Below, piece after piece: positions 12,665 through 23,759 of a stretch of 64,000 nt of DNA (the stretch's first letter is position 1; each line of letters begins with the position of its first letter). The notes below the pieces were generated by a model that did not search any database, had not been told where the DNA came from, and saw only the letters and a program-made list of their open reading frames with translations. The stretch comes from Hydractinia symbiolongicarpus (taxonomy: Eukaryota > Cnidaria > Hydrozoa > Anthoathecata > Hydractiniidae). The stretch spans positions 25,322,328 through 25,386,327 of the forward strand of contig NC_079876.1 of NCBI RefSeq assembly GCF_029227915.1, given 5' to 3'. The position numbers and the translations under genes are program-made.

Positions 12665-13195
12665 CTTAACCCGTGGAAAATTCCATGAGGTGTTACCCCT
12701 CGTACATGTATTCCGCTTTCGCTATTTTTTTGTTCCTTGTCGGTCTGTTGACATAAAGTAAAGAAATACGAACGGGGTTATTATTATAATTATAGGTGCA
12801 ATGATTGTGCTATTTTCGATTACAAAACCCATGATTTTTACTTCAGCTCACAGGCGGACAATCCACGGGTTCACCGTTCTTTATATATTGCATTTCATGT
12901 TTCCGTAATACGACTTCTTTCTCGCGCGCAAGCAGACAGACTGAACACGGTTATTATTAAAGGATAGTCGTTAACCCGTGGAAAAATCCACAGGGTCGCT
13001 CGTCCTTTATATATCGCATTTTGTGTTTCCGTAACACAAAGACAAAGAGACGCACGAACAGACAGACGGAATACGGCTATTATTAAAGAGACTAGTCGGT
13101 ATGCCGTGGATAAATCCAGGGGTTCACCCGCTTTTTTATATAGCATTTCGTGTTCTATAACACGAGTTTTTCTCGCTTCTCGTTTTTTTGAGCGT
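12665..13195. repeat. Tandem array of the 128-bp family repeat
   Basis: Three consecutive units start near 12848, 12976 and 13104, with a weaker partial unit near 12668. Each has an inverted CCGTGGAxAAATCCACGGG-like head, a TTTATATAxxGCATTTxxTGT stretch with CCGTAAxACG, then GACAGACxGAAxACGG and TATTATTAAAG. Spacing between matching landmarks is about 128 bp. Single copies lie near 1.25-1.43 kb, and fragments near 2.78, 3.75, 37.12 and 40.64 kb. Confidence 0.75.
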
Positions 13196-14790
13196 GTATA
13201 CAGTAGTTTTAACGGATTAATTTTGTGTTGATCTGTCGATTTTCTTTAATAACATTACTAAATCTGTCCTAATTTTGGCGCCTTTTGTTAATTTCTGGTC
13301 AAAAGTCAACGTATTAGTAACACTCGTAAAACACAGACAACGTGCGTAAAGATATTTATTGTGGTGATGAGTCAGGAATATTTATTTTGCAAATTTCTTG
13401 TCCGCTATGATTTTGTTGTCATGACTCGGTCAAGAGCACATTTGCTGACATTGTTGTCACGCGTAAGAAACAATATATTGATCCAGTAAATTTGTTCTTG
13501 TTTCTCTTTTAATTTTTTTCTCCATAATGTATTTCAGCACAGTCACAGTCTCCAATTACAATTAGTAGTGTATTCCCAATAATTTTTTGCTTGGCTTTGG
13601 TCGTAAGATGTTATGTACCCCAAACTTTTAGATTTAGATTGATTCTACTCAAAAAATGAACTTAAAACAATCAGGAGAAATTATAAAGCTTGGCACGAGC
13701 CCCTATATAGGGATTAGGGATACAGGGAGTTCAAAATATCAAGATCTTAACAGACTAATGTGTAATATTAATTTCACAAATTAAATAAAAAACGGCCTTT
13801 TTAAAAAATTTTGTGTCCAACATAGTCCGAGAAAGTAGTTTTAGTTTTTTTTTCTGATTTTAATGATTTTTATAAGAATGTTTATTTAGTTGACGCTGTA
13901 CGATTCGTTTAGTCACCTATGTTAGCATATAGCACACATTCAGGCTACAAAACGTTTACAGAAGCCAGTAAACATAGTAATAAGTGACACAATGCTTAGA
14001 AATTTTGGAATTATGTTTTTTCATATTTCTCGTGCAAAAATATACCATATGCCGTTCATTTAGGAGCAAAAAACAAAAACAAACTAATACTTTAAAATAC
14101 CCAGACTGAGTAACATATTTTTAATTAACTCTGTAATTTAAGTCTGTAACATCAAGACTAAAGACGCAAGCATCCCGTCAATTTGAAGTTAAGTAATCAT
14201 TCAATAATCTAGCATATGCCTTTAATGTTTACTTAGCCATGTATTGTGGAAAGTATCGATAGCTTAACAACCAATATAATTCATCGCCTAGCAACAATTT
14301 AAGTATTCGCATGCTGTTATAATTACTGTTGGTAAGGTTGTATTTTTTAAAAGAAAAGTTACGAATGTATTTTCTTTTGATGTGCCGCAGAAGCAGATGA
14401 AGTAGTCTGAAGAAAATAATCAATGTTGCATTGTAGTGATATATCATTTATCAGAATAAAATGCAACCATAAAGACTTTTTCGTCGAAGCATTCTTGTTT
14501 TTTTTATTTCAACACCCTAAATTTTTCCACCCTTTCACGCCCTGTCTGTTTATTTCGTACTCTAAGTACGCTAATAACTTCCGTAGCTACAGACTAAACA
14601 TATCTCTCTTTCAAACAGGTTTTAAAGAAAAGTTTTTCCTTTAAATTTAATTTTAATTCGAATTTTCATCGCAACGTTTTAACAGTTGTTGTGTTGGGAT
14701 GTTGAAAATATAAATAAATGATAGACGTTCCCATCTTTCAATAAGTGCGCACCCTGAAATCATTTCTGATAAATAAGTCTTGGAAGCCTA
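13196..14790. other. No gene seen
   Basis: AT-rich intergenic DNA. Two 72-73-codon open frames on opposite strands (14229-14447 and 14423-14644) have no recognisable features. Confidence 0.45.
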
Positions 14791-14825
14791 GGGTATTGAT
14801 ACAGTGTTTATTGCTCTTGATACGA

Positions 14826-15005
14826 ACTTCTAATCGGAAGATTAAAATCACGTTGAAGAATTTTGAGCAAGATAGTTGATTTAGAACTTGATTTTACAGT
14901 CAGTATGATTTACAGCTGCTTTGTTTTGCACAATCTTTGTGAAAGAAACAAGGAATGTGTACCGCCAGACCTTTTGCAGATTGTAATGGCAAATGAAAAA
15001 CATTG
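14826..15005 (+). pseudogene. PIF/Harbinger-type transposase C-terminal fragment
   Basis: The plus-strand frame reads YELLIGRLKSR, a TGA where the family has Trp, then RILSKIVDLELDFTVS followed by MIYSCFVLHNLCERNKE. This matches the family pattern FGRLK.RWR.L...D....... .I..C..LHN.CE near the transposase C terminus. No start, catalytic core or inverted termini are visible. The minus-strand open frame over the same bases is a shadow. It is a dead fragment. Confidence 0.65.
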
Positions 15006-16145
15006 TCAATATTGTTGTCACCATCAACAGATAATGAAATTGTATTCGTACAATAGTGTGCAGGGGTTTTGTAGCAGAATATTTATATACCAACAAATAT
15101 GTATAACAAATCACAAAACACAAAAATATTTGTAAATATTTTTTCTCTTTTCCAAACACAAACAAAATATATTACTATTTACCTTCATTTTTGACTCACA
15201 TTCTCCGCATATGATAGATTACAAAAATAGTACCTGTGCAAAGTATATCAATCGACTGTGGAGTTTTTTCATCTTCTCCAGTCACCGCACTTTCTCCACA
15301 CCATATCCCCAATGGCATTTCTATCTACTGTAGATTAATTTCCTGTTTTTTTTTCTTTTCTATCTGTTCCACCATCCCCGTTTGATCTCAACTCCTTTGG
15401 CAATTGTTGTATTCCTCTCTGCTGGTGGCTATGAGAACAATAAGAGGTTTTCTTTAACATTGACTTGTTTTTTCAAAATTTTGAATGGCTGCGTTACCTC
15501 TTATCTCATTCTGTACCTTTTTTTGTAGATTGCTGCTTTTTGAACCGTTTTACAGCATCATAACTGCTATCTTGTTGACTCATCTTTGACTTTCTCTTGT
15601 AATATCTTGTATTGTGCTTGTCTTCTTATTGTGTCTCCTGCAGCTCAAAGGTACTATTATGTTTCGGTGCATAAAAAATGAAATCCCAGTACGGATTCCC
15701 TGTTTACATAATTTTTGTCTGTTTACATAGGTAGCTAGAACGAGCAAAGTCTGGATTTGTTGATATATATAGAGGCTAGAACATTTGACCTCAGGAGCCT
15801 TCAATCATCTCAAAAGACAATGAGAATGACTTCTTTCACGAATAATGTGCATTCTTCGTGTGACCACAACGTTCCGTATACAGCAAAAGCCATAAGGAAA
15901 AGTTATAACTTTATTTACACCTTTTACTTGGTACATAACAAACAATCAAAGTAACATAGTCTCCGTCCTTAATTGTATTTACCAAGTGTTGACAATTTCA
16001 GGTCTAGGTGAGAAGCTTCCTCTTCTTTGTGACAAACATTGTGGCCTGATACCTGATAGCTTTATTCTTCTCATTTGTATTTTTGATGTGACGAAATTAT
16101 TATTTTTATTTTATACTTACTAAAAAAATTTGCGATTAAAAATAA
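15006..16145. other. No gene seen
   Basis: Intergenic, with pyrimidine-rich stretches around 15240-15560. Opposite-strand open frames at 15580-15954 carry no recognisable domain. Confidence 0.45.
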
Positions 16146-16444
16146 AACATTCGAGAATAAAGATGAAGACACGATATTGCGCGTTCAATTCAGTCTTGGG
16201 TCTGTAAATTTATTAAATTTAGTGCCATCTCAGCATACCAAACTTTATCGTTTGATGCTCTAGTATTTTGTGGAAAAGGGACGATATATAGATAACATGA
16301 TATGAAATATAGTTATTTATTTGTTATTATAGTATTTATCTTAGTAGATTTTAGGATTTGGAAATGCATAAAGTTTTCCCCGCTTAAAATGTTTCTGACT
16401 GCCACAAAATAATATTTGTTTCCCTTTCCTTTAAGTACAGAGAA

Positions 16445-17015
16445 TACAAGTGCAATATCATCACCGAAGTCCAAAATAATTTGATTTGTTTTTTGTTTCT
16501 TCCATTGTGTATCCTAATCACTTAGACTATAATCAAAAACAATGGGGAATGTTGTCACCTTGTAGGACAGCTGCTAAAATGTAGAACAACTCTATATCGA
16601 TGATAGTACTCGAGTTGCAGTATCCATTCACAGTTCTTCTATTTTTTATCATCCTTATCATTTTTTATCATTGTTTTGAAATCTATAAATACTATCATTG
16701 CTTCTAGTTTCTCTTTAACTGTTCTCTCTAACTCTATTATAAATATTTTCAAAGCTAATATTTGCGAGGTAGGCGAGCTTCCAAGAAAATTTGTGATGCC
16801 AGTGTAAAACAGGATGAATTCGATTTCAGCTGTCAAAAATAACCCAGTAACATTTATTTTTGCTGAAATTTCGTGTATAGTAAGAAGACTCGTAAGAATA
16901 GGAATGTCATTAAATTATAAAATAATGTCATGTACAGCACATCTGCAAAGTACATTCGAAGGTATACCATCGCGTCCTGCCGCCGTACACTCTTTAATGT
17001 TGGTGTTAACAACTA
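16445..17015 (-). pseudogene. Dead non-LTR retrotransposon reverse transcriptase
   Basis: Minus-strand fragments appear in the correct RT order. The first is an ECTAAGRDGIPSNVL stretch (family AAGPDGIP), then a broken frame. Next come SSPTSQILALKIFIIELER and EKLEAMIVFIDFKTM (family FIDF.KAFD), and last LDFGDDIALVFS near 16450-16480 (family LDFADDIALLS, with A changed to G before the catalytic DD). Several stops and frameshifts separate the pieces. The order and motifs support an RTE/CR1-like LINE; the clade is not secure. It is inactive. Confidence 0.65.
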
Positions 17016-17564
17016 TAGGTTTTTAAGATATGGGTATATTTGATGATCTTGTTTTTCCCATATTCTTTTTAGATTTTCAAGGTTTACCTCAGATTCCAGG
17101 ACTTTCACTTTTTTGGAAATTTTTGTTTGCTAACGGCGGTACCTTTAGGCTGTAGAGTTTCTTGTTAGTAATTAAAGTCGATTTGCTTTACATACGGAGA
17201 GAAATGCTGATTCTTCCAACATATAATAGCAAAGACAAATTTTTAAAGATTCAACGATGTGAATGAGTTTTTTTTTTTTGCTGTTACTTTCTCCATCTTC
17301 TCTTGACCCAATTAATACTTCACGCAATGCTTGTCAAATTCCTATTTTCCTTGAAAGGCATTTTTGTTCTTAGATTAACCGGCACCAAAAATGACACCAG
17401 ATAAGCATTTTTTAGCTTTTTCAAAAAGCAAGATTTCCAATCTTACTTTTTGAAAGCCATTAATCTTAAAGTTAACTTTATTTTGAATTTTCAGGAGAAA
17501 ATGGCGTCTTCTTTTTGTTCAAAATATACTCCCTTACAACAAAAAAGAGAAAGATACCAAACCA

Positions 17565-17700
17565 TCAAGTAAGTTCTCCCTACTTCCATCATCATTTTGT
17601 TACAAAGCATTAAGACTCTTTAACTCGATTCCCAGAAAACTTAGATTTAACGTGGTCTACAGTAGAAAAGTTTAAAACTTGTCTTAATAACGGAAGGACC
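17565..17700 (+). pseudogene. Possible LINE C-terminal tail remnant
   Basis: The plus strand gives SFCYKALRLFNSIPRKLR, and after a frameshift DLTWSTVEKFKTCLNNG. This resembles the common LINE ORF2 tail pattern R..RLWNSLP..L.....+..FK..L. It is opposite in orientation to the RT relic at 16.4-17.0 kb, so it would belong to a different insertion. Short and tentative. Confidence 0.35.
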
Positions 17701-18211
17701 GAACGAAAATTTCAGGGAAATTAATTTTAGCGAAGAATACATTTCTACTAATTTTGCGAAAGTTTTTTTTAAAAAATGACACATTTTGATATTTGTTAGG
17801 CAGGAAAAAAATTGGCAAAATTCAAAAAAGTTAACGTAGGAATGTATCAATTTAAGGTAAGAAATACAATTTATAAAAGTAATAAACTGAGAATTTAGCC
17901 CTTAGCCCTCAAAAAAATACACAGGCAAAAAATGGGCCCTCTGTTAATATAATAGTGCTTAGAAAGTTAGGGCGATTTTGCTGATTTTAATAACACAGAT
18001 ACTGTGTTTATTACCACCATATTAGTACCCGTGTGTCTGCAAGAAAAAAGACGTGATACAGGTACGCAAAATAGCAAATGCGATATGTTTTTATCTACTT
18101 TGTTAACACGGGCATATTTCCGTGGTTTTAAAGGACTGACGACCACGGGCTAACAACTAGTTAATTAACAAGTAAAGTGATTCGTAATAAAAGAATTGTT
18201 ATTCGCGTATT

Positions 18212-18249
18212 TTTTTGGTTGTTAGTGTATTTACACTAACAACCAAAAA
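18212..18249. repeat. Perfect palindrome, 18-bp arms
   Basis: TTTTTGGTTGTTAGTGTA and its exact reverse complement flank a TT centre. It lies inside the 16.15-18.85 kb inverted-repeat element and may be part of an old terminal inverted repeat. It is not a terminator for any gene I can see. Confidence 0.85.
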
Positions 18250-18959
18250 TTTCAGCGGAAAAAATTTCCGCATGATTTTTAGAATTCTGTGAAATATGAT
18301 GAATCTATGTAATTTTAGAAAATCGAAGCGAGATATTAGGTGGGAATTAAAGAAGGACGAACAAATAAATATTTTATGCCAGTCACAAAATAAACTTTAA
18401 GCCAGAGATAGAAAAAAACACAAAATATTTCTAAATCCTAAAACCCACTAAGGTAACTACTATAATAACAAATAAAAATTATATTTCACAACAAAGTATC
18501 TATATATCTTCCTAGTAACAATTTTGCAGAATTTTTATGGCTTTAAAGGTTGCAAGTATCAAAAATATGAACTTTAACTTAAGATAATCAAAAATATTTT
18601 ATATACAATCGTAGTGCCAGAGTTTTGTAACCTTGGGTAATATTTCCTGGAACTTTATAAATATATGTCTCTGCCAATAACAAGAATCTTTTATTTTCCA
18701 TTTTCAAAACATGCGTCTAAATTCGAACAATAAGATTTCTTATGATAAAAATGGCGCCAAATTTAATAAATTTACAGACTGAAAAGGTTCAACAACAAAT
18801 CGAACGCGCGATATGGTGGGTTCATCTTTATTTACGAATCTTTACTTTCTTCATATTTAAGACGGGACCAAATTAAACTTCCAAGGTTTGATGAAATCGG
18901 ATTTTCCATTTGCGTCAATTCATTAACACATTCGAATTATCTGGGACCCTTTCATTTTC

Positions 18960-19240
18960 AAAAATGCAAAATGGCGGCGGCTGATTTAACAAAACTTGAT
19001 GTGTTGAGTGAGCTAATATATTTTGATGATGGAAAGCCTCACCGAGGGAAAACACGCAATTGATTCAAACGAAGAGGTAAAGAGGCTTCATCAATATTAT
19101 AAAAAATTATAAAAGGTCGATTTCGGTTGCGAAATATGTTCCCAATGACCATAGATGATTTTGAGTTCATTTTAAGGCAGATTTAGGATGATGACAATTT
19201 TTCAGAAAGGTTTTTTCACTGCACTTATTGGCACTATGAA
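18960..19240 (+). pseudogene. Possible PIF/Harbinger transposase N-terminal remnant
   Basis: The plus-strand frame contains KGRFRLRNMFPMTIDDFEFI followed by LRQI and a stop, then DDDNFSERFF. This resembles the N-terminal (F/Y)(R/M)M....F..LL..I segment of Harbinger-type transposases. The evidence is one short collinear stretch with an in-frame stop. No DDE core was found downstream. Confidence 0.4.
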
Positions 19241-20890
19241 AACGTTTGTTTTTTGTCACAAAATCAAATATTCGAACGCCAAAACGTTCGAAAGAACCTT
19301 CATCATCCATATTTTGCAGTGGTTATAAAACAACTATTTAATGGAATTTGATTCGAATGCGTCAAACAGCCATCAAACATCAAAATGTGATTTGATAAAC
19401 TCAGTTTTTTTGATAAAAAGTTTGGTCGCGAACAAACTTCATCAACTTTACGATTATTCTACTTTTTTTCACTTTTTGAAGAAAAAAAAGTGTTTGATAG
19501 TTCATCTCAATAACGTCAAACTTTCCATTAAACTTAAAAATTTTCATGTTACTTCATGAAAAAAGCTCAATTTTCGTGAAAGTTACTAAAGACAAAAACC
19601 ACCAACTCGTTTTGTAACCCCTTTAAAATCAGCACTGGAAAATCAACATCGTAACTAAATCAATTGATATAAAGTAAAATTTAGTTAAATGAGCAAAAAT
19701 TTGGACATAGAACATAGGAATTAAAAAACCAAAACAAATCCAGCTCAATTTTTGCTGACTAAATAAGTTATACGACTAACTTTCGGCCTTTTATGTCGAC
19801 ATTTTGACGTGGAAATTCTTTGGTCTCTAATCCGGTTTATGGAGGTTCAAATACTTCTTCTTTTGGTTCAATATTTAGCATGTAATAAGGAGGACTTTGA
19901 AAAAGAAAGATTGCAAAAAACCGATCTTCTCACGATAGAGTGCGACTGCTTTTACGGCAGGAGGTAAAGTTCGAACGACAAAGACTACTAATGAACGATT
20001 TTGTTTAAACCTCTTATTAATAACAGCAATGATGTCAAGATGTTGTTGTACGAACAGAGAAAAGACTATTACCGAATAGCCTAAATTGAATTTAGCATGA
20101 ACAAAAAACGTGCAAAACTTCAGCTTAATTTGATATCAACAATTGCTCCTTCATTGGCGTTATTTTTGCCGCCAAAGCTCACTGGTCAAGGTGTGCCTCA
20201 ATTTGAAGCAGAGGTCACCTTCGATCGAATTACAATATAATTTTTAAATTTTTGGTCTTGTCAATTTTTTGGTAAGGATTTATGAAAAAATCCAATTTCT
20301 GGCAAAAATTTTTAGAACAAGATGGGGAACATCAAAGCAAATTTATTCAGGAAGTTTCTTTTTAAGATTTAAGTGCGTTAGAAATTCTTTCGGTGGACTC
20401 TTCTTAAACGTATGGACTTAAAAAAAGCTTCAGGGCTCAAGATTTGCCTCTAATCCTAAAACGATTCACTATCATTCGTAAATTTGACTCTTTAATTCCC
20501 CTTTTTTTTGGAACGAACACACAAAAAGTATTTAAGAGTGAAATAGAGCAATTTAGAACTGCAATTTAGACAGCTTTATATATAAAAAAGTGTATCCATA
20601 AGAATCCTTGAGATAGGTACATCGTTTCAATGATAGTGACAAATAAAATTCTTGTCTAGGCCTGCCTAAGGTTCTAAAAGTAGAGGACTAGAAACTCTAA
20701 TTTCTATGGCATTTAAGAAAGATGCACAAAAGGCAGTGGACATGCCTTGGCATGCTTTAGGTAACTTGACAAATTAAACTGGCGCCAAAAGCGCGCACAA
20801 TAAATTCCCAAGTGAATTATCCAAATATAAAAATGAAATTTGGAAAATCGAAATAACAAAATCTGTACGAAGACACTTGGACTAGTTAAG
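19241..20890. other. No intact gene seen
   Basis: Intergenic or decayed element interior. The 72-codon open frame at 19341-19559 has no recognisable domain. I see no RNA gene or clear repeat here. Confidence 0.4.
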
Positions 20891-20892
20891 CA

Positions 20893-21235
20893 ATGGAGAT
20901 GGATAGCGTTAAAGAAGTAGAAGCCGCTTTGAAACTAAGAAAAATTGCTGCGGAATACGAGAAAAAAGAAGAAGTAAATGAATCTATGGATTTTGCTGAA
21001 AGCCTCTGCGTTTTCGCCTCAATATGTCTCTTTTGCTACGTCTGCTGTTGCAAGGAAATATAAGAACATATAGTGAATGACCGTAGTGTTTTCTGCTACT
21101 CTTATAGCTGCATTGCAAATATTAAGAAGAAGACAAGTCGATGATGAAATTATTTCCACGTTGCTGAACCGCGTTGAAGGGAGACATGGATTTTGCGTAG
21201 TCAAAGCAGAAAATTACAAAAAAGAAATACTTTAA
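20893..21235 (+). CDS. Two adjacent short open frames, unknown; possible transposon remnant
   Basis: Frame a (20893-21063, 56 aa) starts MEMDSVKEVEAALKLRKIAA, has a Lys/Glu-rich helix and ends in a hydrophobic Cys-rich tail, CLFCYVCCCKEI. Frame b (21077-21235, 52 aa) reads ATLIAALQILRRRQVDDE and then LLNRVEGRHGFCVVKAENYK. Frame b resembles the Arg-rich N-terminal start of some Harbinger transposases, which fits the relic at 18.96-19.24 kb. No promoter or splice sites are evident. It could instead be chance open reading. Confidence 0.25.
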
Positions 21236-21299
21236 AATATTAAAATATTAGTTTGTAATACAGAATGTAAATATTATAATTTTAGCTATAATTTTAAAG

Positions 21300-22325
21300 G
21301 AATATTAAATTCAAAATGATTCCCTTTTTGTGCGTATTTCTGATATTAGTTAACCGCTTTCTTTTCCGCCCAATATGTCAATTCCTGCTCACTGTATAAA
21401 CAGGTTTTTATAACTGCAATAGCGGTGATATTAATGCAGTAATTCTGTTATTTTCACTAACTAAGGCATGCTAACTGTGTTTATTTGGAGATTCTATGCA
21501 ACACTTCTTTAGCCCGTAATTGCGATGATGTTTCGCAATCGTCATCGTTTTTGTTATGTTTTTTGCGAGTTGCAGCACAAGTGTTAGCAACCGAATGGAT
21601 AAATCATATCTTTCTTATTTATGTTCCGCCAAAAAATAAACCACAACAATATGGAAGTTTTGGAACCATTGAAATTTTTGCTATTTTTTTCCTCAAAAGT
21701 ATTACCCGATATGAATAAGAATAATTGGTTCATAATGGTGGACTGATGTCTTGAATTAAGTTTTTTCGCCAATGTAAGAAAGATTTAGAGACGATATACG
21801 ATGATATATAGCGATAAACGTCAAAAGTGACGTCATAACATATTTTTAGTTGATTTGTTACACAAAAGGCATATGATATAAAAAAAAACAATGTGGTGAA
21901 GTTTTTTGGCATAGCCGTCAAGCAGCGTTGCAATTTTTGTCCAGGTACGGTGTGTGTTTAAAAGAGGTGTGTCCAAGTAAGAAATACTTATTTAGTCTTT
22001 TAACCTTTTTTGTGAGGGGGAGGGTTGGTCATGTTTTTAGTCAGGGGGAGGGGTCCTAATTTTACCTCTGCCATAAGTATATTAGTGATTTGCTAAAAAA
22101 TCACTATTCTTAAACCAAATGACGTATTTCTCATCTTAGCATTTGATGGCAGCCTTCTGTGATAACTTATACTTCCTTTCATACTCTTAGCTTGGATTTT
22201 TTTAAACACTTACATCAAAATCAATCACGCTATATAAAGCAGCTAGACCTTTCCACTGTGGTCGATTAGAAATAAAGTCAAACCCTTCAATGCTCTTTCT
22301 CTACGGTCAATGCTGTGTTGTTTGA
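21300..22325. other. No gene seen
   Basis: Intergenic. G-rich stretches GGGGGAGGG and GGGGGAGGGG occur near 22013 and 22050 but are too far apart for a standard quadruplex. Open frames at 21485-21933 on both strands are unsupported. Confidence 0.45.
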
Positions 22326-22419
22326 ATGATGTAACGAAAAGCAAAAACTTCGTGGTTATTATCAATTCATTTCAATCACCTAAATATAGATATTTATATG
22401 TTTCTACAAAAATTTCTAT

Positions 22420-23373
22420 TTATTCCTCATCTCCATAAGCGTTATGTCCATATCCACCATAGTTTGATCCATAACCACCATAGCTGCCGTATCCAGTACT
22501 TCCATAACCTGTGTATCCGGAATTACCATATCCATAGGTATAAGATGGGTCGCCATAAGCTTTATGACCGTAACCGGCATAACCATGTCCTCCATAGTTT
22601 CCGTATCCGGCACCGTATGATCCTTGATTTCCATACCCAGAGTTTCCGTAACTGCCATAACTGCTTCCAAGTCCATATGAGTAGGTTGGATCACCATATG
22701 CCTTGTGTCCGTATCCGGAATATCCATGTCCGGCGTAATTTCCGTATCCGGCACCGTATAATCCTTGATTCCCATATCCAGAGTTTCCATAACTGCCATA
22801 ACTGCTTCCAAGTCCGTATGAGTAGGTTGGGTCACCATATGCTTTGTGTCCGTAACCACTGTAGCCGTTTCCACCGTAGTTTCCAGACACTACACCGTAT
22901 GAACCGTAACCATATCCACCATACCCAGCACTGTTTCCGTTATATCCGTAGTTGCTTCCAGCATGACCGTATGTATAGCTGGGGTCTCCATAAACCTTAT
23001 TTCCGCCATATCCTAGTCCATTGTGACCGTTATATCCATACCCATTTCCATAACTTCCATAGGAGGAGCCTTGTCCATATCCGTATCCACCATAGTTTGA
23101 ATATCCATATACACTAGGATCACTTTCTTCTTCTAAAAAGAGAAAAAACATGAAATCAGGAGCAAGTTTAGACTTTTTTACTTAAGTAATTTTTTTTATG
23201 ACAGTTATAATTGTTAGAGACAAAAGGGCAATGCCTGGGAGGATATTTTTATTTCCTACTAACAATATATTTTACGTCACCTATGCAAAGTCGCCTGTTT
23301 GCAGCAGAATTGTAAAATACTCACCGGCTAATATGCCAACAAAGAGGCAAGCAAGTGCGATCAAAAGCTTCAT
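22420..23373 (-). CDS. Gene 2: secreted Gly/Tyr/Asn-rich KAYGDP-repeat protein
   Basis: Coding exons 23325-23373 and 22420-23132 are joined over a 192-bp phase-1 intron (GTGAGT...TTTTTAG). They give 253 residues. The signal peptide is MKLLIALACLFVGILA and the mature start is EEESDPSVYGYSNYGG. One variant module ends in NKVYGDP and three end in HKAYGDP; the chain ends HNAYGDEE. Compared with genes 1, 4 and 5, the filler is richer in Ser and Asn (SSYGSYGNSGYGNQG) and lacks the GGRGYG blocks, so it has few charged residues. There is no mature Cys. AATAAA overlaps the TAA stop. It is nearly a mirror copy of gene 3, with the same length and order of modules. A structural matrix role with Tyr cross-linking is inferred from composition and signal peptide. 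The long plus-strand open frames over it are shadows. Confidence 0.87.
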
Positions 23374-23467
23374 GTTGATCCTACACAAACAAATAAGTGA
23401 CGAGATAATTCACAAACATACAGCGAGTTTTCTTAGCTTTTTTCAATGTTATTAGCTGGTGACATAC

Positions 23468-23550
23468 CTTTGTATTCTTCTCTTGAAGCAGTACGTTTAA
23501 AGCTCTTTCAATTGAGAATGATTTTTGGTTGCCTCAAACTTGCTTATATA
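23468..23550 (-). promoter_or_regulatory. Gene 2 TATA box and leader exon
   Basis: TATATAAG (plus 23543-23550 as CTTATATA) is followed by CAACCAAAAATCATTC and CAATTGAAAGAGCTTT, then ACGTACTGCTTCAAGAG, ending at a CAAAG|GTATG donor (23467/23468). The acceptor GTGTAG|GATCAAC lies at 23381-23382. From TATA start to donor it spans 83 bp, the same as genes 3, 4 and 6. Confidence 0.75.
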
Positions 23551-23759
23551 CTATTGGAAAGGAAATCGAAGAACGTGATTTGGTTTATTAATTGCATTGC
23601 CAGCGTTAGAATCCAACACATGTTTGAATGCATCACACGCGCGGTCGTGCAACTTGAGGTTAAACTTTGTGGAAATACTGTATTGCTCAACATTTTGGAA
23701 ACTTGGTTATACGAAAAAGAAATAATAATTTGTGCAAATAACTCTCTTTAATTGCAGAA

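Larger units (their letters stand above)
16150..18850. mobile_element. Long-inverted-repeat (foldback-like) element with nested LINE debris
   Basis: Sequence at about 16155-16390 recurs inverted at about 18425-18850. Examples are TTTGTTATTATAGTA and TTTTAGGATTTGGAAAT at 16320-16370 against 18430-18475 reversed, and GTCTGTAAATTTATTAAATTT (16200-16222) against its reverse complement near 18760. The arms are diverged and interrupted by insertions in the right copy. The interior holds dead reverse transcriptase pieces and an 18-bp-arm palindrome. Exact ends and target-site duplication were not resolved. Confidence 0.5.
22330..23720 (-). repeat. Left arm of the gene 2/3 inverted duplication
   Basis: Covers gene 2, its promoter and its 3' flank. 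The reverse complement matches 28310-29700 throughout, including non-coding sequence such as the 3' flank ATTTCAATCACC (about 22370; mirrored at about 29650) and the upstream GAGGTTAAACTTTGTGGAA / AATACTGTATTGCTCAA region (about 23655-23690; mirrored at about 28340-28375). Confidence 0.75.

Noticed and set aside
12895-13146. 83-codon minus frame over the 128-bp array
   Set aside because: Internally repeated only because the DNA is tandem; the frame shifts between units and is absent from the copy at 1.25 kb in equivalent form.
12665-13195. CRISPR-like array
   Set aside because: Units are about 128 bp, contiguous and lacking short spacers; the genome is clearly eukaryotic.
22005-22062. G-quadruplex at the GGGGGAGGG ... 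GGGGGAGGGG stretch
   Set aside because: The two G-rich parts are separated by about 28 nt, outside the usual loop length.
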